Positions 41,054-49,562 of a stretch of 64,000 bases of DNA are shown here, piece after piece (positions within the stretch are counted from its first letter, which is position 1; each line of letters opens with the position of its first letter). The notes beneath the pieces are model-generated. The model saw only the letters and a list, made by a program, of their open reading frames with translations, did not search any database and had not been told where the DNA came from. Origin of the DNA: JACQRW01 sp964371935 (GTDB taxonomy: Bacteria > Patescibacteriota > Minisyncoccia > Sungbacterales > HO2-52-23). The position numbers and the translations under genes were made by a program. The stretch covers positions 41,495 to 105,494 of the forward strand of contig CAYJOT010000001.1 of assembly GCA_964371935.1 (NCBI GenBank), in the 5' to 3' direction.

Positions 41054-41635
41054 TTACAGAAATCCAAAAAACCTGCGGGCTGTTCCTTCTGACTTTCCTA
41101 AATCAGCAGTTTCAAGATATCGGACATAGGGGTGCACCTCCCAAAACGAAGCGAGGAAGTCAATTTCATCTTGACAGGCGTGGGGATAGACAAACACGCT
41201 TTTTTGGAGCGGAAAACACCCAAGCGACTGGAGTCGTTTTTGAAATGCGCGTCGTGCGCTCCCCTTTTGTTCGGGAATGTCAAAGAGAATCATTCGCCAT
41301 TTTCTATCCCATTCTTTCTGCGGAAACAAAAGCGTATCTACTTCAAACTGCCGTACATATTTTTTACCGTTTTCCGTTGATCTGATATACGTTTTTTGGC
41401 CGCGTTCAATATATTCAACGAGACGCCGTTGCTGTAGGGTGCGGAGCGCCTGGCGGATTCTCTCCCGTTTATAATTTTTCCGTCTGCCTTCGCCGAGAAA
41501 TGGTTTGAGAATCTCCAATGCGTTCGGCGCAACAATCGCCGCGACAAGTATGGTTCCCGTTCCCAAACTAATCAAAATCGCCTTGGTAAGGGTTTTCACT
41601 TTTGAGTAATCATGTATACTACGCATAGAGATCAT
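41054..41635 (-). CDS. Cas2/PaaX-like protein with membrane helix, flanked by palindromes
   Basis: A 193-residue protein: an N-terminal hydrophobic helix (residues 17-40), a winged-helix part (REIRQALRTLQQRRLVEYI-like) and a C-terminal ferredoxin-like domain, WRMILFDIPEQKGSARRAF, that resembles Cas2 and the C-terminal domain of PaaX repressors. There is no CRISPR array or other cas gene in the window. It is bracketed on both sides, within 16 nt, by 38-bp palindromes. It may be a transcription regulator or a nuclease; I cannot tell which. Confidence 0.7.
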   Translation of the reverse strand: MISMRSIHDYSKVKTLTKAILISLGTGTILVAAIVAPNALEILKPFLGEGRRKNYKRERIRQALRTLQQRRLVEYIERGQKTYIRSTENGKKYVRQFEVDTLLFPQKEWDRKWRMILFDIPEQKGSARRAFQKRLQSLGCFPLQKSVFVYPHACQDEIDFLASFWEVHPYVRYLETADLGKSEGTARRFFGFL

Positions 41636-41648
41636 GATATGCGATGAT

Positions 41649-41686
41649 TACCAAAATTCTATACCTATCGGGAATTATTTTTGGTA
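41649..41686. repeat. 38-bp TACCAAAA palindrome, upstream of the Cas2/PaaX-like gene
   Basis: Starts TACCAAAATTC and ends TTTTTGGTA. It lies 13 nt upstream of the start codon at 41635, where it could bind the product or act as its operator. It is in inverted orientation relative to the copy at 41000-41037. Confidence 0.88.
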
Positions 41687-41729
41687 ATTTTATAACCTCC
41701 AGCAGTTTCCCTGGCCAAGAGATAAAACG

Positions 41730-42851
41730 TTATCTCCTATTCCTCCGCAAAAAGGCCGGGACGGCGTCCCATGGCTCGTCGGCTTGACTCGGAGATGATT
41801 TTTCAGCGCCTGAAGCGGGACGATCAATCGGTTTTTTCATAATCTCGATCCGTTCTTCCGAGGTTGGATCGTAGGAACCCGCATCGCGGGCGGCTTGAGT
41901 CATGAAGCCGGTGGCGATCACGGTGATTTTGACCTCACCTTTTTTCAAAGTATTGTCGTGCACGGCACCAAAGATAACCTTGGCTTCGCGGTCAATGGAC
42001 TCGGTAATGACTTTGGCGGCCTCGTTGATCTCCCACATGGTCAAATCCTGCCCGCCAGAAACATTAAAGAGCACGCCGCGGGCGCCGTTGATCGAGACAT
42101 CGAGCAGGGGGGAATTGATCGCGGCGCGGGCAGCATCTACGGCACGGTCCTCACCAGCGGCAGTACCAACACCCATGAGCGCGGAGCCGGCATCTTTCAT
42201 GATGGCGCGCACATCTGCGAAGTCCACATTGATGATGCCGGGAGTTACAATCAGGTCTGAGATGCCGCGCACGGCCTGGCGCAACACGTCGTCGCAAATA
42301 GCAAACGCCTGCAGAAGCGGTGTTTCTTTGGTAATTACGCCGAGCAGCCGGTCGTTGTGAATCGTGATCAGCGCATCCACGCGCTCTTTCAACTGTTGCC
42401 AGCCCTCTTCCGCGATCTTTGAACGCTGTACACCTTCAAAACTGAATGGCTTGGTAACCACACCGATCGTGAGCGCTCCTGCATCGCGCGCGACTTCCGC
42501 AATAATGGGTGCGGCACCCGTGCCGGTTCCGCCGCCAAGCCCACACGTCAAAAACACCATGTCCGCGCCTTTGAGCGTCTCATGGATCTCGTCGCGATTC
42601 TCCTCGGCTGCCTGGCGCCCTACTTCAGGGTTCATGCCGGCGCCAAGGCCCTTGCTCAAATTTTTTCCAATATGGATCTTGGTACGCGCTTTGGTAAAAT
42701 GAAGGTCCTGCGCGTCGGTATTGACGGTCACGAAGTCAACGCCGTTGATCTTGTGGTCAATCATGCGGGTCACGGCTTTGCCGCCGGAGCCGCCGACCCC
42801 CACTACTTTGATCCGCGCATACGTTTCAATTTCCGGTTTGAGTTGAGGCAT
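41730..42851 (-). CDS. ftsZ: Cell division protein FtsZ
   Basis: A 373-residue tubulin-like GTPase that forms the division ring. The GTP-binding T-loop GLGGGTGTGAAP is near residue 100, and the N-terminal GVGGSGGKAVTRM and the FAICDDVLRQAVRGISDLI are typical. The C-terminal tail is short and ends AVPAFLRRNRR, which includes a likely FtsA-binding end. It follows ftsA. Confidence 0.97.
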   Translation of the reverse strand: MPQLKPEIETYARIKVVGVGGSGGKAVTRMIDHKINGVDFVTVNTDAQDLHFTKARTKIHIGKNLSKGLGAGMNPEVGRQAAEENRDEIHETLKGADMVFLTCGLGGGTGTGAAPIIAEVARDAGALTIGVVTKPFSFEGVQRSKIAEEGWQQLKERVDALITIHNDRLLGVITKETPLLQAFAICDDVLRQAVRGISDLIVTPGIINVDFADVRAIMKDAGSALMGVGTAAGEDRAVDAARAAINSPLLDVSINGARGVLFNVSGGQDLTMWEINEAAKVITESIDREAKVIFGAVHDNTLKKGEVKITVIATGFMTQAARDAGSYDPTSEERIEIMKKPIDRPASGAEKSSPSQADEPWDAVPAFLRRNRR

Positions 42852-43146
42852 ACATTTATTTCTTATCTTGGTACTCTACTATACTACTCACAACTTCGCA
42901 AACACCAACTTCTCCCCATGCTATCCACATGTTTTCCAGACACTTTTTCTAATAACTGCCCAAGACTTTAAGCATATTTTCCGAAAGTGCGCTAAATTAC
43001 TCTTTTGATTTCTCAATATTTTCCTTGGTACCCTGATGATGATCCGCAACCAGAGATGGATTCAAGTTAAAAATAAAGATGCTCGCGCACCTTGACCGGA
43101 ATTTTTTCCATTTATCTTCCATCGCTCATATTTTTGTTTTTAACAA

Positions 43147-44379
43147 TTACGGCAGCAGGGATTTGAGCCACTTGCTTACTTTATTCGTGTTCATGCGCGA
43201 AAGACGCGGGCTCCATATTGAGCCGGGCTGTTCGGACCTGCGGCTTGCCCATTCAAGCACGCCAAAGACCGGGATCAGTGAGAGCGCCATATTCTCATCG
43301 GCGATGGGAGCATTCTCAAGCTTGCCCAGTTCTACCGGTAAGCCAAGTTCTTCGCGGGTCAGCTCCACCAGCCCCGGAAGCAGTGAGGATCCGCCGACCA
43401 ATACTACTCCGGCAGGCAGCAGTCGCGTGCGATCTATTTTTTTCAACTCCTTTTGCAGAAGTTCGAAAAGATCCTGCAGCCGCGCCTCCACGATCTCGGC
43501 AAGTTCGCGCCGGCTGTGCGATGCCTGGGCTTCGGGTACGAAGTCGGCAAGTTTGATCTGCTCCTTGCGGGGAATTTGATCCGGAAGAGACGAGGCATGC
43601 ACCAGCTTGATCTGCTCGGCAATATCAATATGCGCGCGAAATCCGATCGCTATGTCATTGGTAATGTGACTCCCGCCGATCGGCACCACTCCGGCATGGA
43701 TCGGCACGCCTTCTTCAAACACCATAAAGCTGGATGTGCTCCCGCCAATATCAACGAGCATCACGCCAAGCTCTTTTTGCCGCTTGCTCAAAGCGACTTC
43801 GGCCGCGGCATACGGGCTGAAAATATAGTCCTCCACTTTCAGGCCCGCGCTCGCCACGCACTTGAGCAGATTTTTTAAAAACGGGGTCGAGCACTCGATA
43901 ATGAGCGTATCAACTTCAAGACGAACCCCATGCATGCCAACCGGATCCTTGACTCCGGACTCATGGTCCACGCGAAAGTCGCGCGGAATAATATGCAAAA
44001 TTTCCTTGTTCGCGTTTTTGGGAATAAACGTTTCCGCGGCCGCGATCGCGCGACGCACGTCTTCGGGAGAGATTTCCTGATCCGCGCGCGAAACCGCCAC
44101 CACGCCCCGCGACGAGGAGACCGTGACATGCGCATCTCCGACCGCAAGCCATACGGATCGCAACGGCACGCCTGATGCCCGGGCCGCCTCTTGAACCGAC
44201 TGCTGGATTGCGCCGGTCGCGTCTTCGATATTGACGATTACACCCCGGCGCACGCCCGCAGACGGCACCACTCCCACGCCTAAAATATGCAGGGCATCTT
44301 CCCCGCGCCGCTGTTCGGCAATCACCGTCTGAATCGTCGAACTCCCCACATCAAGCGCTGCAATAATCGTGCGTGTCAC
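43147..44379 (-). CDS. ftsA: Cell division protein FtsA
   Basis: A 410-residue actin-like ATPase that ties FtsZ to the membrane. It has phosphate-binding loops (ALDVGSSTIQTVIAEQ and GVMLVDIGGSTSSFMVFE) and a C-terminal end SKWLKSLLP that could be the amphipathic membrane anchor. The 295-nt gap to ftsZ contains no gene; it may have promoters for ftsZ. Confidence 0.93.
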   Translation of the reverse strand: MTRTIIAALDVGSSTIQTVIAEQRRGEDALHILGVGVVPSAGVRRGVIVNIEDATGAIQQSVQEAARASGVPLRSVWLAVGDAHVTVSSSRGVVAVSRADQEISPEDVRRAIAAAETFIPKNANKEILHIIPRDFRVDHESGVKDPVGMHGVRLEVDTLIIECSTPFLKNLLKCVASAGLKVEDYIFSPYAAAEVALSKRQKELGVMLVDIGGSTSSFMVFEEGVPIHAGVVPIGGSHITNDIAIGFRAHIDIAEQIKLVHASSLPDQIPRKEQIKLADFVPEAQASHSRRELAEIVEARLQDLFELLQKELKKIDRTRLLPAGVVLVGGSSLLPGLVELTREELGLPVELGKLENAPIADENMALSLIPVFGVLEWASRRSEQPGSIWSPRLSRMNTNKVSKWLKSLLP

Positions 44380-44389
44380 AAAATAAAAT

Positions 44390-44770
44390 TTAAACCGATG
44401 TAAGTTTTGCCAAAATGCTTCTTTCGAGCGCTTCCACCCCTTTTGCCGCCGCTTCCGATTTTTCGTGGTGCACCCCGGCTAAATGCAGCATACCATGAAC
44501 AATCATCCATGTCATCTGGTACTCAAACGAGTTCCCTTGCGCTTTTGCTTCAGCCCGAATAAGCGCCGGACACACCACAATCTCACCATACTCCGGCGAA
44601 TATAAAAAAGAAAGCACATTGGCGGGCGCGCGCCTGTTGCGGTATCTGCGGCTCAGCGCCAATGACTCGTGAGCCGAAACCGGCACCACTATAATTTTGG
44701 CAGGTAATTTATTCCGGATTGCTGCCGGAAAAAGTTTGCGCAGTCGTCCCATCTGTGCCCGCAACGTCAT
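44390..44770 (-). CDS. ybeY: Endoribonuclease YbeY
   Basis: A 126-residue metallo-RNase of 16S rRNA maturation. The zinc motif HGMLHLAGVHHEK (H-x3-H-x5-H) is near residue 97. It overlaps yqeY by 4 nt and lies between ftsA and yqeY. Confidence 0.93.
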   Translation of the reverse strand: MTLRAQMGRLRKLFPAAIRNKLPAKIIVVPVSAHESLALSRRYRNRRAPANVLSFLYSPEYGEIVVCPALIRAEAKAQGNSFEYQMTWMIVHGMLHLAGVHHEKSEAAAKGVEALERSILAKLTSV

Positions 44771-45231
44771 GAGAGCGCTTTTCGCAGTATATCTCGAACT
44801 CGATCACCTGACGCGCGTCCCGCCACAACCTTTATCGCGAGGCCCATCACCGCGCCAAAATCAGTGAAAGCTCGTCCCGCCGCCAATGGTTGGACGAGCT
44901 TTTCTATTTCCTCATCTGAAAGTTCCTGTGGCAGATATTTTTCAAGTATCGCAAGCTCTGCAGCTTCTTTCTGTGCGGCTTCCTGACGACCGCCGCGAGT
45001 AAATTCTGTGATCGCGTCTTTGCGCTTTTTGGCTTCGGAACGAATAATCGCGATTATTTCCTCATCACTCAAATCACCGGAGCCGGTCTTGGTCCGCTTC
45101 TCAATCTCACGATTGTGAATCGCGGTGAGCAAAAGACGCAACGTGGAAAGCAAAAGCTCCTCCTGATTTTTCAGGGCATGGCGAGCCGCATCTTCGATTT
45201 GCACTTTAAGCATTTTTTCTTCCATAATCAA
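44767..45231 (-). CDS. yqeY: GatB/YqeY-domain protein
   Basis: A 154-residue helical protein with the AEL-rich GatB/YqeY tail domain: RLLLTAIHNREIEKRTKTG, YLPQELSDEEIEKLV and AVMGLAIKVVAGRASGDRV. It resembles the tRNA-binding tail of GatB and is usually next to rpsU, as here. Its function alone is unclear; binding to tRNA is the usual suggestion. Confidence 0.9.
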   Translation of the reverse strand: MIMEEKMLKVQIEDAARHALKNQEELLLSTLRLLLTAIHNREIEKRTKTGSGDLSDEEIIAIIRSEAKKRKDAITEFTRGGRQEAAQKEAAELAILEKYLPQELSDEEIEKLVQPLAAGRAFTDFGAVMGLAIKVVAGRASGDRVRDILRKALS

Positions 45232-45234
45232 TCC

Positions 45235-45303
45235 GTCATCCTGAACGCAGTGAAGGATCTCTTTCGTTATTGGGATAGATTCTTCGCTACGCTCAGAATG
45301 ACC
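45235..45303. repeat. GTCATCCTGA-type palindrome, copy 2 (rpsU 3' end)
   Basis: Begins GTCATCCTGAACGCAGTGAA and ends GATTCTTCGCTACGCTCAGA. On the minus strand the outer part encodes the last residues (SF) and TGA stop of rpsU. It fills the whole gap between yqeY and rpsU. Confidence 0.88.
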
Positions 45304-45535
45304 TCGCTACCCGGGTGTTCTCCGGCAGCTTGCCAAGCTTATCAAGGCGATTACGCTCTGCTGTCTTCTGTTCCCGGCGCAGCGCGTGTTCGCGGGTCTG
45401 GCGCTTGCTCTTGGCCGGCTTGTACGACTTCAGCCGGCGCGCATTGATCAAAATGCCGGACTGCTGCACCCGCCTCGTAAACCTGCGCAGCATAGCTCCG
45501 GTTGTCTCGTGTTGTCGTCTTCGTACTTCAACCAT
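45293..45535 (-). CDS. rpsU: 30S ribosomal protein S21
   Basis: An 80-residue S21, found on the 30S platform near the anti-SD. It starts MVEVRRRQHETTGAMLRRFT and is basic with RRLKSYKPAKSKRQTREHAL, longer than the typical 70 residues. Its end is from a palindromic repeat. It precedes yqeY, the usual neighbour. Confidence 0.9.
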   Translation of the reverse strand: MVEVRRRQHETTGAMLRRFTRRVQQSGILINARRLKSYKPAKSKRQTREHALRREQKTAERNRLDKLGKLPENTRVARSF

Positions 45536-45550
45536 AAAAAATTTTGTTAT

Positions 45551-45904
45551 TTATGCTTCTACTTTTTTCTCAGCTTCCTGGCCCCATCCGCCCAGCAGAT
45601 GCAAGTGCAGATGATCGATCAGCTGTCCTCCATCCCGTCCTACATTGAAGATCAGTTTATATCCTTTCAACTCAAACTTAGCGGCAATGTCTTTGGCCGT
45701 ATAAATAAGGGTTGCAACAATCTCACGATGATTGCTCTCAAGATGCGCGATTGACTCAATATGGGATTTCGGGATCACGATCACGTGTACCGGCGCCTTG
45801 GGATACAAATCATAAAAGGCTTTGACCGCGTCATTTTCAAATACCACGTCGGTCATCTCAATTTCCGGGTCTCCCTGTGCGCGTCTGCAAAAAATACAAT
45901 TCAT
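45551..45904 (-). CDS. HIT-family nucleotide hydrolase/transferase
   Basis: A 117-residue histidine-triad protein. The motif DHLHLHLLGGWGQ is close to the C-terminus, and CIFCRRAQGDPE at the N-terminus is typical of the Hint/PKCI branch. It may hydrolyse AMP-linked substrates. It begins 1 nt after the HisRS-like gene. Confidence 0.93.
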   Translation of the reverse strand: MNCIFCRRAQGDPEIEMTDVVFENDAVKAFYDLYPKAPVHVIVIPKSHIESIAHLESNHREIVATLIYTAKDIAAKFELKGYKLIFNVGRDGGQLIDHLHLHLLGGWGQEAEKKVEA

Positions 45905-45905
45905 A

Positions 45906-47276
45906 TTATTCGCTTGGCATTCTCCGTTTTAAAAACTCGACTAATTTTTCCTGCGGCACTGTTTCCTGCATACCGGAGCTGACATCGCGCACGATCACGG
46001 TATTGTCCAAGGCCTCCTTTTGTCCGAGAATCAGCGCGATCTCCGCTTCCACCCGTTCCGCTATTTTGAGCTGCGATTTCATTGAGTCCCTGCCGAGCGA
46101 CTCCACCACGCCAATGCCGCCTTGCCGAAGTGTTTCCATGAGCCCGAGACTTTTCCGTTTTGCCAGATCTCCGAGTTGCGCCAGGAACACTTTCTGCGCG
46201 GCCGGAAGTTTAAGCCGGATGTGCTGTTCCCTGCAGACCCGCTCAAGCGCATCGCGTATGATAATTCCGCTGACTGCATCAATCCGCCGACCCACGATCA
46301 ACTCGCCCGCGTATGATACCCGCCCGCCTTCCGCAAGCAGTACCATCTCCTTAGCCAAAACCGAGGACTCGCCTTCTTCGCGCAGCATGCCTGACACCAA
46401 AAGTTCCGGACAAAGGGCTACTTCAAAGACAAACTGGGAGAACCACGACCCCTCGCGTAAAAGCCGCGAATCAAGAAAGTACGGCACCCCGGCCTCATCG
46501 AGAAATTCAAGTGCGCCCCGTAAGTGTTTTTTACACGTTTCGCACAAAAAATCAAGTACCTGCGGCGCCCCGTGCACCAGCATTCTGCACTTTTCTTCTT
46601 CGCACAACAGCACGCGTGTCGGAAGCCGCTTCAGATCCCGACGACAATTCCGGCACAGGCGCTGCCCCCGGGTCCGGAAATACGCGAGAAACGATGAGCG
46701 AAAACGCCCCCGGCACTGGACACACCCGATAGCATTGACCGTAAGCTGCAAGGCATGACTCGGGATTCCGATGTCCGCAAGCGTCTGCCATACACAAAAA
46801 ATAATCTCCGCTTCCGCAATTGCCGTGTCCTCACCGATCATCATGAGGCCTCGCTCCTCAACACTCTCCATGCGCGATCCGCCGGCTGGCGAAGTGGAGC
46901 TGCCTCGATCGCTCCGCAGAAAAAAGCTTTCGCCCTCAAAAGAGAACTTGAGCGGATGCGGCAGATCGTTCATCTTGAGCGTAACGTAACTTCGCAAAAG
47001 CGCCAAGGCACCCGAAGACCGCAACGCCAGCTCCTCGCCGGTACGCACCCTCCAGATCATTGGCATGCGTTCTTCAAACAGTTTTGCCTTGATGAGTGCT
47101 GCGAGCGGTTTGGCATCATCAACCGCCGATGTCGCCGTCTTTTCGAATCCGTAGAACTCGGCAAGCTCGGCCGCAACGGAATCAAGATGCATTATCACGG
47201 CCTCGCGTTCGGGCAGCCGGTCATGCGGCGAGAAAAATTTTTCATCGTGCTGTTGTTTTGATTTACGGGTGGGCAT
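45906..47276 (-). CDS. Histidyl-tRNA-synthetase-like protein with altered active site
   Basis: A 456-residue protein that follows the HisRS layout, with a Cys-rich zinc insert (CVQCRGRF, CRNCRRDL, CEEEKC, CETC) and a C-terminal anticodon-binding-like domain. The histidine-binding motif normally written RGLDYY is LLREGSWFSQ, and the motif 2 Arg region is changed (SFEGESFFLRSD). It may therefore be a paralog, not the housekeeping synthetase. The start at 47276 (MPTRKSKQQHDEKFF) is chosen by context. Confidence 0.7.
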   Translation of the reverse strand: MPTRKSKQQHDEKFFSPHDRLPEREAVIMHLDSVAAELAEFYGFEKTATSAVDDAKPLAALIKAKLFEERMPMIWRVRTGEELALRSSGALALLRSYVTLKMNDLPHPLKFSFEGESFFLRSDRGSSTSPAGGSRMESVEERGLMMIGEDTAIAEAEIIFCVWQTLADIGIPSHALQLTVNAIGCVQCRGRFRSSFLAYFRTRGQRLCRNCRRDLKRLPTRVLLCEEEKCRMLVHGAPQVLDFLCETCKKHLRGALEFLDEAGVPYFLDSRLLREGSWFSQFVFEVALCPELLVSGMLREEGESSVLAKEMVLLAEGGRVSYAGELIVGRRIDAVSGIIIRDALERVCREQHIRLKLPAAQKVFLAQLGDLAKRKSLGLMETLRQGGIGVVESLGRDSMKSQLKIAERVEAEIALILGQKEALDNTVIVRDVSSGMQETVPQEKLVEFLKRRMPSE

Positions 47277-47296
47277 ATATTGGACTGCGCAAGATA

Positions 47297-47863
47297 TTAG
47301 TAAGTCGTCGTAACGGTGCCAAGGCGGCTCAACGGCCAGACGCGGAACAAGGTCCGCCCGGTAATGAGTTTCTTGGGCAACATACCCCATACGCGCGAGT
47401 CGGAACTGAAATCCCGGTTATCACCCAGAACAAAATATTCGTCCATCCCGAGCTTGCGATGCACGTCCGGATAGGTTGGCCGATTCGGCGGGTCAAGATA
47501 GGACTCATCCATGACAAATCCGGACGGATATTCCGCATTCAGGATCGTCACGCGTCCGCTCTTGATATCAACCTCCTCCCCGGGAAGACCGACGATCCGT
47601 TTGATAAAAAACTGGCGCGGATCGCGCGGGTAGCGAAACACCACGACTTCTCCCCGCCCGGGCTGCCGGAGATAATAGGAGAGCTCGTCAACGATCAAGT
47701 ATTCACTGTCCTCGAATGTCGGCTCCATGGACGCGCCCCGGACGATAAACGGCTGCACCAAAAAATAGCGGATCGGCAGCACGATCGCCAAAGACACAAA
47801 GAGCACTTTCATGATATCCCACAATTCGTATCCAATCCTATTGCTCTGTTCGCGTTCTTCCAT
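47297..47863 (-). CDS. lepB: Signal peptidase I
   Basis: A 188-residue membrane protease that removes secretory signal peptides. One N-terminal transmembrane helix (residues 17-35), the Ser in VRGASMEPTF and the general base Lys in FIKRIVGLPGEEVD are present, and the GDNRDFSSDSRVWG box is conserved. It is divergent from pth. The start at 47863 is chosen as the first position after the AT-rich gap. Confidence 0.94.
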   Translation of the reverse strand: MEEREQSNRIGYELWDIMKVLFVSLAIVLPIRYFLVQPFIVRGASMEPTFEDSEYLIVDELSYYLRQPGRGEVVVFRYPRDPRQFFIKRIVGLPGEEVDIKSGRVTILNAEYPSGFVMDESYLDPPNRPTYPDVHRKLGMDEYFVLGDNRDFSSDSRVWGMLPKKLITGRTLFRVWPLSRLGTVTTTY

Positions 47864-47900
47864 GAGTGTAGTATACTTACTTTCGTAACTATTGCAAATT

Positions 47901-48467
47901 ATGACTCCATTTCTGATTATAGGTCTTGGCAATCCTGGCGACGAATATAAAAACACGCGACATAATATCGGCCGCGAGATTATCGAATTGTTTCGGAAGC
48001 AGCAGGGCCTTCCCGACTTTCACTTTGAAAAAAAATGGAACGCCGAGATCTCCGAGGGCAAGATTGGCAAAAATAAGGTGATGTTAGCGCTCCCCAACAC
48101 GTTCATGAATAAATCCGGTGCTGCGATAGCACCTATTGCAAAATTTTTCAAAACCAAGTCCGATCACATCATACTCATCCACGACGATGCCGACATCCAG
48201 TTTGGCACAGGCAAACTCTCATTCGACAAGCGATCCGCCGGCCACAAAGGCGTCGAGTCCGTGATCCGCGCCCTCAAAACCACCGCCTTCTGGCGCTTCC
48301 GCATCGGCATCGCAGGTAAAAGAGACATACCTGCCGAAAAACTCGTCCTCAAAAAATTCACCCCAGACGACCAAAAAATAGCCCAAAAAATAATCAAGCG
48401 CACCATAGATGCGCTTGAACAAGCAATCACCGAAGGCCCTGAACGCGCGATGAACGGGTATAATTAA
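47901..48467 (+). CDS. pth: Peptidyl-tRNA hydrolase
   Basis: A 188-residue enzyme that releases peptide from dropped-off tRNA. The IIGLGNPGDEYKNTRHNIG start, the catalytic His in the RHNIG segment, the ALPNTFMNKSG and the HDDADIQFG are typical. The start at 47901 is the family start. Confidence 0.95.
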   Translation: MTPFLIIGLGNPGDEYKNTRHNIGREIIELFRKQQGLPDFHFEKKWNAEISEGKIGKNKVMLALPNTFMNKSGAAIAPIAKFFKTKSDHIILIHDDADIQFGTGKLSFDKRSAGHKGVESVIRALKTTAFWRFRIGIAGKRDIPAEKLVLKKFTPDDQKIAQKIIKRTIDALEQAITEGPERAMNGYN

Positions 48468-48551
48468 TATGATTCGTTACTCTTTTCATACTTTGCTTGT
48501 TTTATACTACGAGCAGTTCCAGTTTATTGCATCATAGAGGGAGAGATACTC

Positions 48552-48788
48552 GTGGCAATCTCACATGATGATCTTTCAAATTTTAATGTCAGACATCCTG
48601 AGCTGGGAATGTTCATTTCTCAATTTCTCGGTACCTATCATGCGTGTGCGATAGGACCAGAAAGTTGGAATGCTGCTCTCGATGAGATGTATGAGCATAT
48701 CTACGGAAGCGACAAACAACCATCATGTCAACGGTGCAAACCCTATTTAGAACGCCTTATCGAGTACACTAAACAGTTCATTAAATAA
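48552..48788 (+). CDS. Hypothetical 78-residue protein
   Basis: A small acidic protein starting GTG (MAISHDDLSNFNVRHP...) after a GGGAGAGA sequence. It ends with a Cys pair in CQRC and a helix RLIEYTKQF. No family was recognised. It lies between pth and module C. Confidence 0.5.
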   Translation: MAISHDDLSNFNVRHPELGMFISQFLGTYHACAIGPESWNAALDEMYEHIYGSDKQPSCQRCKPYLERLIEYTKQFIK

Positions 48789-48888
48789 AAACAATCCCCG
48801 TGCAATATCACGAGATGTGGCAAAATACCATATCTCGTTTTTCTCTTCTCGCGCAGGCCCAAGTAGAATCTCTTCATCAGAGAGAAAT

Positions 48889-48920
48889 CCCCACCCACAT
48901 TTTTTTCCATCCATCTCAAC
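48889..48920. repeat. Degenerate copy of the ileS 3' end next to module C
   Basis: CCCCACCCACATTTTTTTCC and the following ATCCATCTCAA match 49572-49603 inside the ileS 3' end (about 30 of 33 positions with one gap). The two copies flank the DUF5678/retropepsin module C. This could be an insertion-related duplication. Confidence 0.5.
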
Positions 48921-49332
48921 GACTTTTTCTCTGCGCGGTAACCTCAAAACGCTTTTTATATTTCTCAAACACTACTTTGTAGTTATCGAAAAACCCACGC
49001 TGACCAAGCAGCCCATCATAGGCGGGTAAGGGCAGTACGCCGCATATTACGATAAACTCTTTCTTGTCGCCCATTACTTGCATCTTGATGGTATGCTGAT
49101 AACCCGTTACAGTTCCGCCAATCCCACCATAAATTCGCGGCTCGCCCCGCTCAACATCAATACCCAATGCTTGAGCAATCTCGGTGTTGATAAGGATTTC
49201 TGATGCGCCCGAATCAATGAGACAAAAAATGGGAAGTTCCCTTCCATTTTTGGCATTCCGAAATACCACGGGGATGCGCGGTACCATTTCAAACCTGTCG
49301 CCTGCATAACGTATATCGTATCGGAACTGCAT
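48916..49332 (-). CDS. Retropepsin-like aspartyl protease (module C)
   Basis: A 138-residue protein with FCLIDSGASEILIN (catalytic Asp near residue 39), the GIGGTVTGYQHTI flap-like region and LLGQRGFFDNYKVVFEKYKK. It is the closest paralog of the protein at 20292-20699. Start (MQFRYDIRYAG) overlaps the DUF5678-like stop by 1 nt (TAATG). The repeat location and common design suggest a transferable unit. Confidence 0.75.
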   Translation of the reverse strand: MQFRYDIRYAGDRFEMVPRIPVVFRNAKNGRELPIFCLIDSGASEILINTEIAQALGIDVERGEPRIYGGIGGTVTGYQHTIKMQVMGDKKEFIVICGVLPLPAYDGLLGQRGFFDNYKVVFEKYKKRFEVTAQRKSR

Positions 49333-49517
49333 TATGGTGCGAGTGATATCGGAGGTGGTACGCGATGAAAAACATAGTTTTTGACCTGTTTTCGTCTTAC
49401 CTCTTCCTGCACTTTTTGCAAGGTATCCCCGGCTGCTACCACTTTATGCCCAACCAGCGCGACCCATTTGTTTGCATATTTCAGCAATTTCTTTGCATAC
49501 ACTTTTTCCTGTTCCAT
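49332..49517 (-). CDS. DUF5678-like small protein (module C)
   Basis: A 61-residue protein (MEQEKVYAKKLLKYANKWVA, then LVGHKVVAAGDTLQKVQEEV). It is highly similar to the gene at 20683-20886 and overlaps its retropepsin partner by one base. Function unknown. Confidence 0.7.
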   Translation of the reverse strand: MEQEKVYAKKLLKYANKWVALVGHKVVAAGDTLQKVQEEVRRKQVKNYVFHRVPPPISLAP

Positions 49518-49562
49518 ATTTGTATCCTATCAAATAAAACATGATGGTGCAATAGATCCTTT

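Noticed and set aside
42852..43146. Gene in the 295-nt ftsZ-ftsA gap
   Set aside because: No frame with family features was found; only weak promoter-like sequences are present.
48747..48968. A minus-strand frame of 73 codons next to module C
   Set aside because: It overlaps the retropepsin-like gene end and its similarity to the ileS end is explained by the short duplicated segment.
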